A stretch of 64,000 nucleotides of DNA from DAMCAP01 sp032059445 (GTDB lineage: Bacteria > Bacillota > Clostridia > Oscillospirales > Ruminococcaceae). Shown here one piece after another: positions 34,666 through 43,626 of the stretch. Every line of letters starts with the position of its first letter. Within the stretch, counting starts at the first letter, position 1. The notes below the pieces were generated by a model. It was not told the DNA's origin. It was given only the letters and a program-made list of their open reading frames with translations, and did not search any database. Position numbers and translations under genes: made by a program. The DNA is taken from positions 77,876 through 141,875 of the forward strand of contig DAMCAP010000004.1 of assembly GCA_032059445.1 (NCBI GenBank). The letters are read 5' to 3'.

Positions 34666-36510
34666 ATGAAGTCTGCTGAGTTTATAGAACTGACCGGTCT
34701 AAGTAAATGCCCTGTATACTGGGACAGACGATACACCAAAAACCTAGATAAGCTATCAAAGCCACAGTATACCGTAAAGCTTGAGGAAGATGTTCCGATC
34801 AAATTGCGTGATGGCTGCATCATCTATGCAGATATTTACCATCCTGCAGAAATAGAGCAAGCCCCTGCGCTGGTTGCTTGGTCGGCCTACGGCAAAACCA
34901 TGCAAAACATGAAACACGGCTCACTACCCGGCTCATCCAACTATTTTGATCATTCGCTAGAAGCAGGCGACATCGACTTCTTTGTGGAGCGAGGCTATAC
35001 CTTTATCATCCCTGATCCAAGAGGGATTGGCAGGTCTGAGGGGGAGTTTTACGGTGTTTATAATCCCCAAGAGCATCTCGATTGCTACGATACCATCGAG
35101 TGGACGGGTACCGAGTGCCAGTGGTGCGATGGGAAGGTATCGCTGATCGGCTACTCCTATTTCGGGATTATCCAGCCACTGGTCGCTGCCTTGCAGCCAC
35201 CTCATCTGGTATGCATCATGCCCCTCTCCTATACCGATGACTACTACCAGCATGGGTATTACGGCGGTGTAGCCAATACCTATATGAATATGTATTGGGA
35301 GCTTTGCCCCTCCCACAGCCCAGTGCCATGGTCGCTCAAGATGTGGGGCGAGGAGGAGATGAAGCGGCGTATCGCAGAGGTACAGCAAGACCCCGATATC
35401 GGCATCAATACATACTTCAATAAGATGTTTACCACCTGGCCTCCCAAGTATCATACCTTTTATCTCGATTATCTGTTGCATCCACAAGAGGATGAATTCT
35501 GGAAACAGCGCTCGATGAAGTATAAATACGCCGATCTAAAGATCCCTGTCTACTTTAAGTGCGGCTGGGCGCCTACAGGCAGATGGTCTGCGCCGGTGTT
35601 TAACGCAATGAATTCCAAGGAGCTTACAGCCTATAAACGCTGCGGTGTCATGGAAGGTTACAACGGCATGGAGCTGCCTTATCGCTTTATGAATGAGGAG
35701 TGCCTGCGCTGGTATGATCATTGGATGAAGGGCATCGATACCGGTATCACTGAGGAGCCTGCCATGAAGCTCAATATCATCGGTAGAGGCTACCGCTATG
35801 AGCATGAGTATCCTCTGGCACGTACCCAGTGGAAGAAGCTCTACCTGCATACCTTTGAGCAGCTGCGCTGGGAAGCAAACCCCGAGGGTAACCTGCCTCC
35901 CGATGGCTTTGTCCATAGACCACCCCATGTGACAACTAAGGTAGAGAGCCTCTGCTATAGGACAGACCGATTCAGCAAGCCTACTGAGTTTACAGGGCCG
36001 ATTGAGCTGCATCTGTTTGCTTCTATCGACAGTACCGATGCCAACTTTATTGTAAAGCTCTGGCAGATTACCCCTGCTGGTACCAGAATGCCTGTATGCC
36101 GCACAGGCTCTCTCAAGGCTTCTTATGCTTTGGATGAAGAAAAGAGCGAGATCGGCAGACCGGCGCATGATTACAGCAAGCGTACCCCAGTAACACCCGG
36201 TGAAATTAGAGAATATGTGATTGAAGTCAACCCCATCGGCATGGTATTTGCTCCCGGTACCTGCTTAGAGCTGGAGATCAAGGCGATGGATAATTTTGAG
36301 CCCCAGTCGGGTGCATGGCAGGGCAAGATGGGTCACTTAGGCCCAATCCCCAGCAGCGATACCATCTGCTATAAGATCTATCGTGACAAAGACTACCCCT
36401 CTCATATCCTGATGCCATACATCCCCGAGACTCCAAGTGAGCTTTGGCTGCAAGCCATCGTTGACGACGAAGTGATGTTTGGTGGCAGCGGCAAGGGTGC
36501 CACACATTAA
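34666..36510 (+). CDS. CocE/NonD-family (peptidase S15-type) hydrolase, paralogue 2
   Basis: 614 residues, clearly paralogous to the protein at 30065 along its whole length (shared WSAYGKTMQN, FDHSLEAGDID, DPRGIG, GYSYFG with Ser164, RWYDHW). As in the paralogue, the usual triad Asp and His sites read GWAPTG and MEGYNG, lacking both residues. The C-terminal jelly-roll domain is intact. It is followed 77 bp on by an unknown permease gene, so here too a hydrolase is paired with a transporter. Substrate unknown; candidates are peptides, esters or beta-lactam-like compounds. Confidence 0.85.
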   Translation: MKSAEFIELTGLSKCPVYWDRRYTKNLDKLSKPQYTVKLEEDVPIKLRDGCIIYADIYHPAEIEQAPALVAWSAYGKTMQNMKHGSLPGSSNYFDHSLEAGDIDFFVERGYTFIIPDPRGIGRSEGEFYGVYNPQEHLDCYDTIEWTGTECQWCDGKVSLIGYSYFGIIQPLVAALQPPHLVCIMPLSYTDDYYQHGYYGGVANTYMNMYWELCPSHSPVPWSLKMWGEEEMKRRIAEVQQDPDIGINTYFNKMFTTWPPKYHTFYLDYLLHPQEDEFWKQRSMKYKYADLKIPVYFKCGWAPTGRWSAPVFNAMNSKELTAYKRCGVMEGYNGMELPYRFMNEECLRWYDHWMKGIDTGITEEPAMKLNIIGRGYRYEHEYPLARTQWKKLYLHTFEQLRWEANPEGNLPPDGFVHRPPHVTTKVESLCYRTDRFSKPTEFTGPIELHLFASIDSTDANFIVKLWQITPAGTRMPVCRTGSLKASYALDEEKSEIGRPAHDYSKRTPVTPGEIREYVIEVNPIGMVFAPGTCLELEIKAMDNFEPQSGAWQGKMGHLGPIPSSDTICYKIYRDKDYPSHILMPYIPETPSELWLQAIVDDEVMFGGSGKGATH

Positions 36511-36527
36511 AGCTAAGTGATTTTATG

Positions 36528-36552
36528 AAGGGCATCTTATTAAGGTGCCCTT
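36528..36552 (+). terminator. Weak hairpin between hydrolase and permease genes
   Basis: AAGGGCATCTTA and TAAGGTGCCCTT are complementary with one G-T pair, followed by TTTATGG. Possible partial terminator. Confidence 0.4.
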
Positions 36553-36587
36553 TATGGCATGTATAAAAAGTACAGGGAGGTGCCGAT

Positions 36588-37751
36588 ATGACGTGGGGGT
36601 TTGAGCTAAGCTTTTTGATGTTTCTGGCTTTGGTCTTTGCTTCGCAGGCTGTAGCCACAGCGACCAAGCATTACCTGCCGATGCCGATGATGCTGGGCTT
36701 GATGGCAGTCGTTGGGTTTATAGCAGGTTATCTGCCAAGGGATTTTATCACTACCAGCAACATGATTGCAGTAGGTACCATTGCATTTAACGTATTGGTG
36801 GTGCATTCAGGTACCATGATCAATCCATTTATGCTGCTGAAGCTTAAAAAAGAAGCGATTGTTTGCTGTGCTTCGGTCTTGGTATACGTTTTGGCTACGA
36901 TATTTGTGATCACACCTATTTTTGGAAGAGAAATTGCACTACTAGCTCCCGGCTCGGTGATTGGCGGCGGGGCTGCCTGCGCCATTGCTTCGCGCTGGGT
37001 GCTGGATAAAGCTCCTGCCATATCTGTTTTGCCCTGGATGGTTTTTATGTTTCAGGGTGTGTTTGCGGTGCCTGTTTTGAGATGGGCAATCAAAAAAGAA
37101 GCTGCGGTCATAATTACGGGTAGCAATAGTCTGCCCACAGAGGGCAATCGATCAGCAGAGCCTAAAGGATTATGCTATAAAATCCCCAACGATTATAAGA
37201 CAACTGCATACTATCTGGGGGTCATCATGCTGGTTACGGTGTTCAATAGATTCCTACACAGCACCGTTTTGGCCCCTTTTGGTGTTAATATCAATGTAAC
37301 TGCCTTGCTGCTTGGCTTTATTTTGGGGCAGTTTGGGCTGATTGATAAGGCGCCATTAGATAAATCCAACTCCTATGGCTTGCTGCTGCTGGGCTTGATG
37401 GGGCTGATGGTAAATACTCTATCAAAAAATCCTCTCGCCAAATTGCTGCGATTGCTGCTGCCTATTTTGCTTAGCTTCGTAATTGGATTACTCGTCTTGG
37501 TTGCTGGTGCACTGATTGGGGAGAAGCTTACAGGGAAGAGCAAGTATCGGTTGATTGCAATGAATGTCAACTGCATGATGGGATTCCCCATCAATGGTCT
37601 GCTGATTGAAGATGCCATGAAACTTACAGAGAATCGAGTAGAGCAGGAGAGTATCAGATCTCAGCTGGCGCCAACTCTAGCGATCGGTACGATGCTGATT
37701 TCTAACGGGATAGCGATCTTTATCGTCAGTATTTTGGTGGCGATGGTGTAA
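36588..37751 (+). CDS. Integral membrane transporter of unknown specificity
   Basis: 387 residues with about ten membrane helices. A glycine-rich stretch PGSVIGGGAACAIASRW at about residues 123-139 lies between helices and recalls the substrate loops of sodium/glutamate (GltS) or other BART-superfamily carriers, but I do not recognise the family with certainty. A hydrophilic loop at about 175-200 divides the two halves. It follows the second hydrolase in the same direction and probably moves that enzyme's substrate or product. GGGAGGTG precedes the ATG. Confidence 0.6.
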   Translation: MTWGFELSFLMFLALVFASQAVATATKHYLPMPMMLGLMAVVGFIAGYLPRDFITTSNMIAVGTIAFNVLVVHSGTMINPFMLLKLKKEAIVCCASVLVYVLATIFVITPIFGREIALLAPGSVIGGGAACAIASRWVLDKAPAISVLPWMVFMFQGVFAVPVLRWAIKKEAAVIITGSNSLPTEGNRSAEPKGLCYKIPNDYKTTAYYLGVIMLVTVFNRFLHSTVLAPFGVNINVTALLLGFILGQFGLIDKAPLDKSNSYGLLLLGLMGLMVNTLSKNPLAKLLRLLLPILLSFVIGLLVLVAGALIGEKLTGKSKYRLIAMNVNCMMGFPINGLLIEDAMKLTENRVEQESIRSQLAPTLAIGTMLISNGIAIFIVSILVAMV

Positions 37752-37778
37752 AGATATTAATACGAAAATAATAAAAAA

Positions 37779-37819
37779 CCCCTGGATTATATACGAAAAA
37801 ACCGTATGAAATCCAGGGG
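37779..37819 (-). terminator. Hairpin with its T-run on the minus strand
   Basis: CCCCTGGATT (37779-37788) / AATCCAGGGG (37810-37819) with an inner ATACG/CGTAT pairing. Read on the minus strand it runs into TTTTTTATTATT; on the plus strand the tail is poor. Both neighbours are on the plus strand. Confidence 0.6.
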
Positions 37820-37920
37820 CGTACTTTATCTATATGATAGCATAAGGCAAATAAAAAGTCTAGTATTATTCTGTTTTTTCTCCTATAATAGTATACATCC
37901 AGTGAGTGAGGAGAAAGAAG

Positions 37921-39978
37921 ATGATCAATCCAAGAGAAACAGACGAAAGAGGCTATCTAGAGCATGTAGAGGATAAACTAAAGATTGCGTTGGGTCAGAT
38001 CATCTGGCAGATCGAGAAGTATGCAAAGGAAATCCTTGAGATTAAGCGGTATCTATATGAAAACTTGGCCCAATTTGATGCGGCAGAAAAAGCAGCCAAC
38101 AGGATTGCAGTTTCGGATAACGTTACCTTTGGGCAAAAGGCCGTAAAAGAGCGAGAGCAATTGCAAAAGCTGATTTTGTCGCCTTACTTCGGTAGGATTG
38201 ACTTTGCCGAAGCGGATAAAATCGGCGAAGCCTTTTATATCGGGGTACATTCCTTTGTGGATCCCACTAGCTCCCAACATCTGATTTTTGACTGGCGCGC
38301 TCCGATCTCTAGTATGTTTTATGATTTTGAAACAGGTCCTGCCTTTTATCTAGCTCCTATGGGGAGGATCGACGGCATGCTGAGCCTAAAACGGCAATAT
38401 AGGATCAAGCAGGGCCAGATGGACTATATGATCGAGAGTGCCGTAAATATTGGCGACGAGATTTTGCAAAAAGAACTAAGCCAAAAATCCGACGATAAGA
38501 TGAAAAACATCGTGGCGACCATTCAAAAGGAGCAGAATGCCATCATTCGTAATGAGGCTGCTAGGGTACTGATCATACAGGGAGCAGCGGGCTCCGGTAA
38601 AACCTCCATTGCCCTCCATCGGATCGCATTCCTGCTATATCGCTATAAGGGCACCTTAAGCTCCAAAAATATCTTGATCCTCTCACCAAATAAGGTGTTT
38701 GGCAACTATATCTCCAACGTGTTGCCAGAGCTTGGAGAGGAGAATATTTCGGAGATTGGTGTGGACGAGCTTGCCGGTGCACTGCTTGGGAAGAAATATA
38801 AGCACCAGAGCTTCGCCCAGCAGGTGGAGGATCTGCTGACCCATCAAGACCAGCAGAAGATAGCGAGAATCTCATTTAAAGCGACGAATCTCTTTGTAGA
38901 GGCGCTGCAATCCTATCTGGATTATGCAGATCAGGAGTATTTCACGCCCGGTGACCTTAAGATTGGTGCTTTCTTTGCCTCGAGTGAGGAGCTGCGGACT
39001 AGCTATCATGCCCTCAAACGATTACCGGTCAAGCCGCGGCTGTACCAAATGGCAGAGAACCTGATGGATAAATATAAAAGGAACTACAATACCCGATTGG
39101 ATGCATCGACTACCCGCCAAATCCGTAGTAGTATACAAAGCATGTTTCGCTTTAACGATCCCCTCGCATTGTATCAGGATTTTTACCGTTACAACATCGC
39201 CGAGCAAGATATGTTTCGCCTAGCCGGTAAAAATACATTGGAATGCTGTGACGTGTACCCCTTTCTCTATACCAAGCTATATTTTGAAGGTGTAGAGGCG
39301 GACTATCGGGATATCCAGCATCTACTGGTGGATGAGATGCAGGATTATACACCGATCCAGTATGCGGTTTTGGCGAAGCTATTTGACTGCAAGATGACAA
39401 TTTTGGGGGATCGATACCAGAGTGTAAACCCTTATAGCTCCTCTTCGGTGGAGAAAATCCAGCCTTATTTCGCTGGCTGTGTATTGATGGAGCTCTGTAG
39501 AAGCTACCGCTCGACTATTGAAATCACCGCATTTACGCAGCGGATCTTGGAGAATAAGAAGCTGATCCCTATAGAGCGGCATGGCGAGGCACCCACGGTG
39601 ACAGTATGCCAAACCGAGGCTGAGGAGCTAGAGAAGATCCGCGCTTTGATGGAGGAGTTTCGGCAATCCGCTTTTGCCTCTCTGGGCATTGTGTGTAGGT
39701 CGCAGACTCAGGCTAGAGAGTTGTATGACAAGCTTCGCATGGCTTATGACGATCTCGCCCTGCTTGATTTTGGCAGCAGTGAGTTTCGAGATGGCATGGT
39801 TATTACCTCGGTACACATGTCAAAAGGATTGGAGTTTGATCAGGTGATAGTCCCGGGAACTTCCGATGATCTGTATCAAACCCAGCTAGACCGAAGCCTT
39901 CTCTATATTGCCTGCACAAGAGCTATGCATCGGCTCGATATTACCTGTTATGGCAGCCAGACCAAGCTTTTGCAGTAA
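37921..39978 (+). CDS. helD: HelD-like UvrD/Rep-superfamily ATPase (RNA polymerase recycling)
   Basis: 685 residues from the ATG at 37921 (GAGGAG before it; a GTG five codons upstream is less likely). The N-terminal coiled-coil arm (about 1-75) and the HFDWRAP-like element IFDWRAPISSMFYD are typical of HelD. Helicase motifs: Walker A QGAAGSGKTSIALHR (about 222), DEMQDYTPIQ (motif II), LGDRYQSVNPY, CRSYRSTIEIT and SVHMSKGLEFDQV. HelD enters RNA polymerase channels and frees stalled enzyme using ATP. Stands alone between two hairpins. Confidence 0.88.
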   Translation: MINPRETDERGYLEHVEDKLKIALGQIIWQIEKYAKEILEIKRYLYENLAQFDAAEKAANRIAVSDNVTFGQKAVKEREQLQKLILSPYFGRIDFAEADKIGEAFYIGVHSFVDPTSSQHLIFDWRAPISSMFYDFETGPAFYLAPMGRIDGMLSLKRQYRIKQGQMDYMIESAVNIGDEILQKELSQKSDDKMKNIVATIQKEQNAIIRNEAARVLIIQGAAGSGKTSIALHRIAFLLYRYKGTLSSKNILILSPNKVFGNYISNVLPELGEENISEIGVDELAGALLGKKYKHQSFAQQVEDLLTHQDQQKIARISFKATNLFVEALQSYLDYADQEYFTPGDLKIGAFFASSEELRTSYHALKRLPVKPRLYQMAENLMDKYKRNYNTRLDASTTRQIRSSIQSMFRFNDPLALYQDFYRYNIAEQDMFRLAGKNTLECCDVYPFLYTKLYFEGVEADYRDIQHLLVDEMQDYTPIQYAVLAKLFDCKMTILGDRYQSVNPYSSSSVEKIQPYFAGCVLMELCRSYRSTIEITAFTQRILENKKLIPIERHGEAPTVTVCQTEAEELEKIRALMEEFRQSAFASLGIVCRSQTQARELYDKLRMAYDDLALLDFGSSEFRDGMVITSVHMSKGLEFDQVIVPGTSDDLYQTQLDRSLLYIACTRAMHRLDITCYGSQTKLLQ

Positions 39979-39987
39979 AAACTAAGA

Positions 39988-40026
39988 AAAACACCTTGTA
40001 AATCTAGATGATTTACAAGGTGTTTT
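39988..40026. terminator. Bidirectional terminator between helD and the histidine kinase gene
   Basis: Perfect 17-bp stem (39988-40004 with 40010-40026; core ACACCTTGTAAATC), loop TAGAT, A/T tails both sides, between convergent genes. Confidence 0.9.
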
Positions 40027-40047
40027 GTGTGCTTTCACTTTAAGAGC

Positions 40048-41319
40048 TTATGTAGTTGCTTGAAAAATAAACAAGCCATCCTTGACCGAAAACTGGAATA
40101 CCCCACCATGCTTTTCCACAATATGAGTCATACTTTTTGTGCCAAAGCCATGCCCCTGATTTGTTGAAATCGGCATGCCCTGATGAAACGTCGGCTCGGT
40201 CTGATAGGGGTTGCGGATGTCAATACATAGCTTATTGTTTTTGGAATACACACGCAGCTTGATGTAGCGCCTACCTCTATCGGGTATATGCTCACAGGCT
40301 TGTATAGCGTTTTCCAAAGCGTTTGACAAGAGCGAGCAAAGCTCGGTATCACTAAAGGGAAGGGAATCAGGTAGCTTAGCATCTATCGAAAGCAGGATTT
40401 CCGATTGTTTTGCTTTGGTGGCGAAAGCGGACAAAATCAGATTGACGGTTTCGTTTTCACAAAAGCGTATGGGGGTTATGGCATCCATGTCGGACTGAGC
40501 GGTTAGTAGATACTCCTTGAGCTCCTCTATATGGCCCTTAGAGGCTAGCCCCTGTAAAAGCGCGAAATGGTGACGCATATCGTGCCGATAGGCCGCGGAG
40601 TTCTGCTGCTTCTGCCGCAGAGAAGCAAACTCTGCTTGCGCCAGCCGAAACTGCGTATCTAACATATCTCGCTCTCTTTGGATCCTTGCCTGTTTTTGCG
40701 TTTCGGCATAGTAGAGGAGGACAAACGCAAAATAAAAAACAGAGATGGTTGAGGGCATAAACTGTACTGCCCATTTCGTGCCGCGGTAAAGCACATCGGT
40801 GTAGATGGTGGTAGTGTAATAAAACATATAGTAAAAAAGCGGTACCCCGCCTAAAAATAAACAAGACTTCGTGGATACCTCCATAAGCTGCTGGACGGAT
40901 CCGGCCACATACCTTTTGAGGAAAAAGTAGGATAGAAACACCGCCACAATATACACCGCGTGGTCTGCGAGTTTGCTGTTTAAGGCAGCTCCTGCAAGGA
41001 AGCCGAACCACCGCGGCGCTTGACAGCAAAGATAACCAGATAGCACGCTAACGGCGGATATAAGCCACGGACGTTTATAGTATAGGGTGAATATCACGAT
41101 TAGCGGCAGGTGGATAATCAGTGGATACAGCTGTGATGTCAAATCGAAACCAAAGAGCCACCAGCTGAAGGTCTGGATAAAAAGAAAAACTACACAGAGC
41201 AAGCTAGTAATCAGCCTGTTTTTCCTTGTGGGTTCTATTCCCGCAAAGAGAACGGTCACCTCTATGCCAAAGACCAGAGAAAATCCAAATCGCAGGAGTC
41301 CTATCACTGTTTCTACCAT
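40048..41319 (-). CDS. AgrC-like GHKL sensor histidine kinase
   Basis: 423 residues from the ATG at 41319, placed by GGAGGG. Six or so membrane helices fill the first ~210 residues, as in peptide-sensing AgrC/ComD kinases. The cytoplasmic part has YRHDMRHHFALLQ, the phospho-acceptor His motif of this class, and the ATP-binding motifs LLSNALENAIQAC and HGFGTKSMTHIVEKHGG. Its start lies just after the response regulator stop, so the two are co-transcribed. No agrB/agrD-type peptide genes are nearby. Confidence 0.88.
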   Translation of the reverse strand: MVETVIGLLRFGFSLVFGIEVTVLFAGIEPTRKNRLITSLLCVVFLFIQTFSWWLFGFDLTSQLYPLIIHLPLIVIFTLYYKRPWLISAVSVLSGYLCCQAPRWFGFLAGAALNSKLADHAVYIVAVFLSYFFLKRYVAGSVQQLMEVSTKSCLFLGGVPLFYYMFYYTTTIYTDVLYRGTKWAVQFMPSTISVFYFAFVLLYYAETQKQARIQRERDMLDTQFRLAQAEFASLRQKQQNSAAYRHDMRHHFALLQGLASKGHIEELKEYLLTAQSDMDAITPIRFCENETVNLILSAFATKAKQSEILLSIDAKLPDSLPFSDTELCSLLSNALENAIQACEHIPDRGRRYIKLRVYSKNNKLCIDIRNPYQTEPTFHQGMPISTNQGHGFGTKSMTHIVEKHGGVFQFSVKDGLFIFQATT

Positions 41320-41323
41320 TTGA

Positions 41324-42049
41324 TTATTCTCCCTCCATTTGATAGGCGAGATATTGCTGCTTAATCTCTCGCGCCTTGCCTTGAGCAATAGGTACAGAGG
41401 AAAGGGTCTGTAAGGTTATCTGATGATTTTCGATGGTATCTATATACTGCATATTCACAAGAAAGGAGCGGTGTGGTTTTATGAAACACCCGTATTTCAG
41501 AAGCTTTTCGCAGGCAGAGGAAAAGGGCTCAGTACATTCGATTACCTTACCTGAGCGTAGGTGATACAATACATTTCTGCCGATGACCTCGGCAAAAGTC
41601 AAGTTAGCGATTAGTATTTTTTGAATTCCGTCATTACTCTTTACGATAATCGCATCCTCATCCTTTTGGGATTTTATCTGCTCGAGCACTTCGTCAAAGG
41701 TAATGAATAGCTTTTCTTTGGATATTGGCTTTAGCACATAATTAATGGCTCTCACTGAGTAGCTTTGTAAAGCAAACTCAGGTGATGATGTAAAGAACAA
41801 AATTGGTGCGGCTTTGTCGTAATCACGGATTTCCTTTGCCACATCGATGCCCATAATGCCCGGCATGATAATATCCAGGCAGTAGATATCAAATCGTTTT
41901 CCTTTTTCCAAGGTCGATATCAGCTCAAATCCGTTTGGAAATACGGCGTAATCACAGCTGAAGTTCTTTGAAGCTCTGTATAGGTTTAGGAGCTGTACCA
42001 TGTTGGATAGTTCCTCAATATTGTCATCACAGATTGCAATCTGCAGCAT
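41324..42049 (-). CDS. LytTR-family response regulator (AgrA-like)
   Basis: 241 residues. Receiver domain with ICDDN, phospho-acceptor Asp in YCLDIIMPG (about residue 58) and a conserved Lys in VLKPISKEKL; the C-terminal LytTR DNA-binding domain has FAEVIGRNVLYHLRSG and FIKPHRSFLVNMQYID, typical of AgrA/LytR. First gene of the pair with the AgrC-like kinase and divergent from a lipoprotein gene whose promoter carries 21-bp-spaced repeats suited to LytTR binding. Confidence 0.92.
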   Translation of the reverse strand: MLQIAICDDNIEELSNMVQLLNLYRASKNFSCDYAVFPNGFELISTLEKGKRFDIYCLDIIMPGIMGIDVAKEIRDYDKAAPILFFTSSPEFALQSYSVRAINYVLKPISKEKLFITFDEVLEQIKSQKDEDAIIVKSNDGIQKILIANLTFAEVIGRNVLYHLRSGKVIECTEPFSSACEKLLKYGCFIKPHRSFLVNMQYIDTIENHQITLQTLSSVPIAQGKAREIKQQYLAYQMEGE

Positions 42050-42118
42050 AGGCTGTCCTCCAGTGCTATATTACTCCATAAGAAGTTTACCACAAAAATC
42101 AGATTTCTGAAACTATGA

Positions 42119-42181
42119 TTCATGTCGAAAAAAACATGTTTCATGCAGCGGGCGGTTTCTGGGTAAATTTCCCGATAGAAT
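42119..42181 (+). promoter_or_regulatory. Candidate LytTR-regulator binding repeats and lipoprotein promoter
   Basis: TTCATG occurs at 42119-42124 and again at 42140-42145, each followed after two bases by G; the 21-bp spacing (two helix turns) is what LytTR proteins bind. TAGAAT (42176-42181) is a plausible -10 downstream, with no good -35, as expected if an activator binds just upstream. Confidence 0.4.
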
Positions 42182-42231
42182 GAACGCAAGGGGATGATCC
42201 CTATAAACGATCAGTGAGTGGAGGATATATA

Positions 42232-42954
42232 ATGAAAAAACTTTTGGTACTTATGATGGCACTGGTGATGACACTGAGCCTTACAGCTTGCGGAGGTGCT
42301 CCAGCAGCAGCTTCGCCAGCACCCGCACAAGCCGCGGATGGGAAATTTACACCAGAGCAGCAGGCTCTTGCCCAAGAATTTATGGATATGTCAGAAGCCT
42401 ATAACGAAACAGTTGACAGGGTAAATGCAAGCTCTGAGGCTTTGGCCGATGAAGAGCTTATCAAAACGATGAATGAGATTGCCAATGAAATTACTGCGGC
42501 AGACGACTACTTTGCCAAGCCTGAAACACTGACACCTGAGATTATGAAGGGCTTAAAAGTAGCAATCGAAGCAACGCATAAATTTATCACTGCTGCTGAA
42601 ACTGCTTTAGACGAAATTGAAAGCTCCAAAGCTAGTGCAAACACAGATTCGATCATCGTTCCCGTAGAGATTTTTAACCTAACAGGTGTTGATATCTATG
42701 CACTAGCCCTATCCCCTGCCAATAGCAGCGATTGGGGCGAAAACCTAATAACCGAGGTTATTAAGGATAGCGAGAAGGTGAAGGGAGAGCTTGTTTTTAC
42801 CGCAGATACGCTTGTGTGGGATATTTTGGTAGAGGACAAAGAGGGAAATCAGTTGAGCTTTATGGGTGTTGACTTTACAGAAGCCAATGCAGATGGCGCA
42901 AAGTTAGTCCTTGAGGCTACAGAGGGTGGCAAATACTTCGCAACTGTAAACTAA
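42232..42954 (+). CDS. Lipoprotein of unknown function
   Basis: 240 residues with a clear lipoprotein signal (MKKLLVLMMALVM to SLTACGG, Cys about 20), an Ala/Pro-rich linker, a helical region (about 40-135) and a beta-rich C-terminal part (about 145-240). I do not recognise the family. It is divergent from the AgrA-like regulator and probably a target of that system. Start supported by GGAGG. Confidence 0.7.
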   Translation: MKKLLVLMMALVMTLSLTACGGAPAAASPAPAQAADGKFTPEQQALAQEFMDMSEAYNETVDRVNASSEALADEELIKTMNEIANEITAADDYFAKPETLTPEIMKGLKVAIEATHKFITAAETALDEIESSKASANTDSIIVPVEIFNLTGVDIYALALSPANSSDWGENLITEVIKDSEKVKGELVFTADTLVWDILVEDKEGNQLSFMGVDFTEANADGAKLVLEATEGGKYFATVN

Positions 42955-43005
42955 CATGGTAAAAATCAAATAAAAATCTGCACCTACAAAAAGTAAAGCA
43001 GCTTT

Positions 43006-43035
43006 AAAAGTCGACAGAAACTTCTGTCGACTTTT
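43006..43035 (+). terminator. Terminator after the lipoprotein gene
   Basis: AAAAGTCGACAGAA (43006-43019) / TTCTGTCGACTTTT (43022-43035), with T-rich tail. Confidence 0.85.
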
Positions 43036-43063
43036 CTAAATAAAAAACTGGAGGGAATGTACT

Positions 43064-43618
43064 ATGCTACCAACCTTAATCGCAATTGGTGTAATCGTCG
43101 TAGCAATCTTACTATGGGTAATGTCTACCCAGCGCAGACTAGTGGTATTGGATGAAAACATCAGCAATGCCATGAGCCAGATCGGTGTGCAGCTGTCAAG
43201 TCGTTTTGATGCTCTGACAGCCCTGTTGGATCTGACAAAGGGCTATGCCAAGCACGAGAGCGAAACATTGATTGAAACAATTAAATCGAGAAGAAGTGTG
43301 ATTACAGCAAAATCTACACCAGATGATGTCCTACGCCAAGAAGTGGTTATTTCAGAAGCTCTGGGCAGGATTGCCATGGTAACAGAGCAATACCCCGAAC
43401 TCTTGGCAAACCAAACCTATGCCAAAACTATGGACGCGGTACAAACCTTCGAAAACATGGTGCGCACCAGTCGCCTGATTTACAACGACAGCGTGACTAA
43501 GCTCAACCGTGAGATCCGCATGTTCCCGGTTTCTATGATAGCGGGGATGTTGGGCTTTAGGCAAAGGGAGTATCTGGAGGAGCAGGCAGCCAAGGCAGAT
43601 ATGCCCAGCATGAAATGA
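43064..43618 (+). CDS. lemA: LemA-family protein
   Basis: 184 residues. One N-terminal membrane helix (about 3-20) and a long helical domain with the LemA pattern: RRLVVLDENISNAMSQIGVQ, SRFDALTALLDLTKGY, and the late YNDSVTKLNREIRMFPVSM. LemA proteins sit in the membrane and often pair with DUF2207 proteins, as here (the stop overlaps the next reading frame). Exact role unknown; links to envelope stress are reported for the family. Confidence 0.93.
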   Translation: MLPTLIAIGVIVVAILLWVMSTQRRLVVLDENISNAMSQIGVQLSSRFDALTALLDLTKGYAKHESETLIETIKSRRSVITAKSTPDDVLRQEVVISEALGRIAMVTEQYPELLANQTYAKTMDAVQTFENMVRTSRLIYNDSVTKLNREIRMFPVSMIAGMLGFRQREYLEEQAAKADMPSMK

Positions 43619-43626
43619 GGTGGCCT

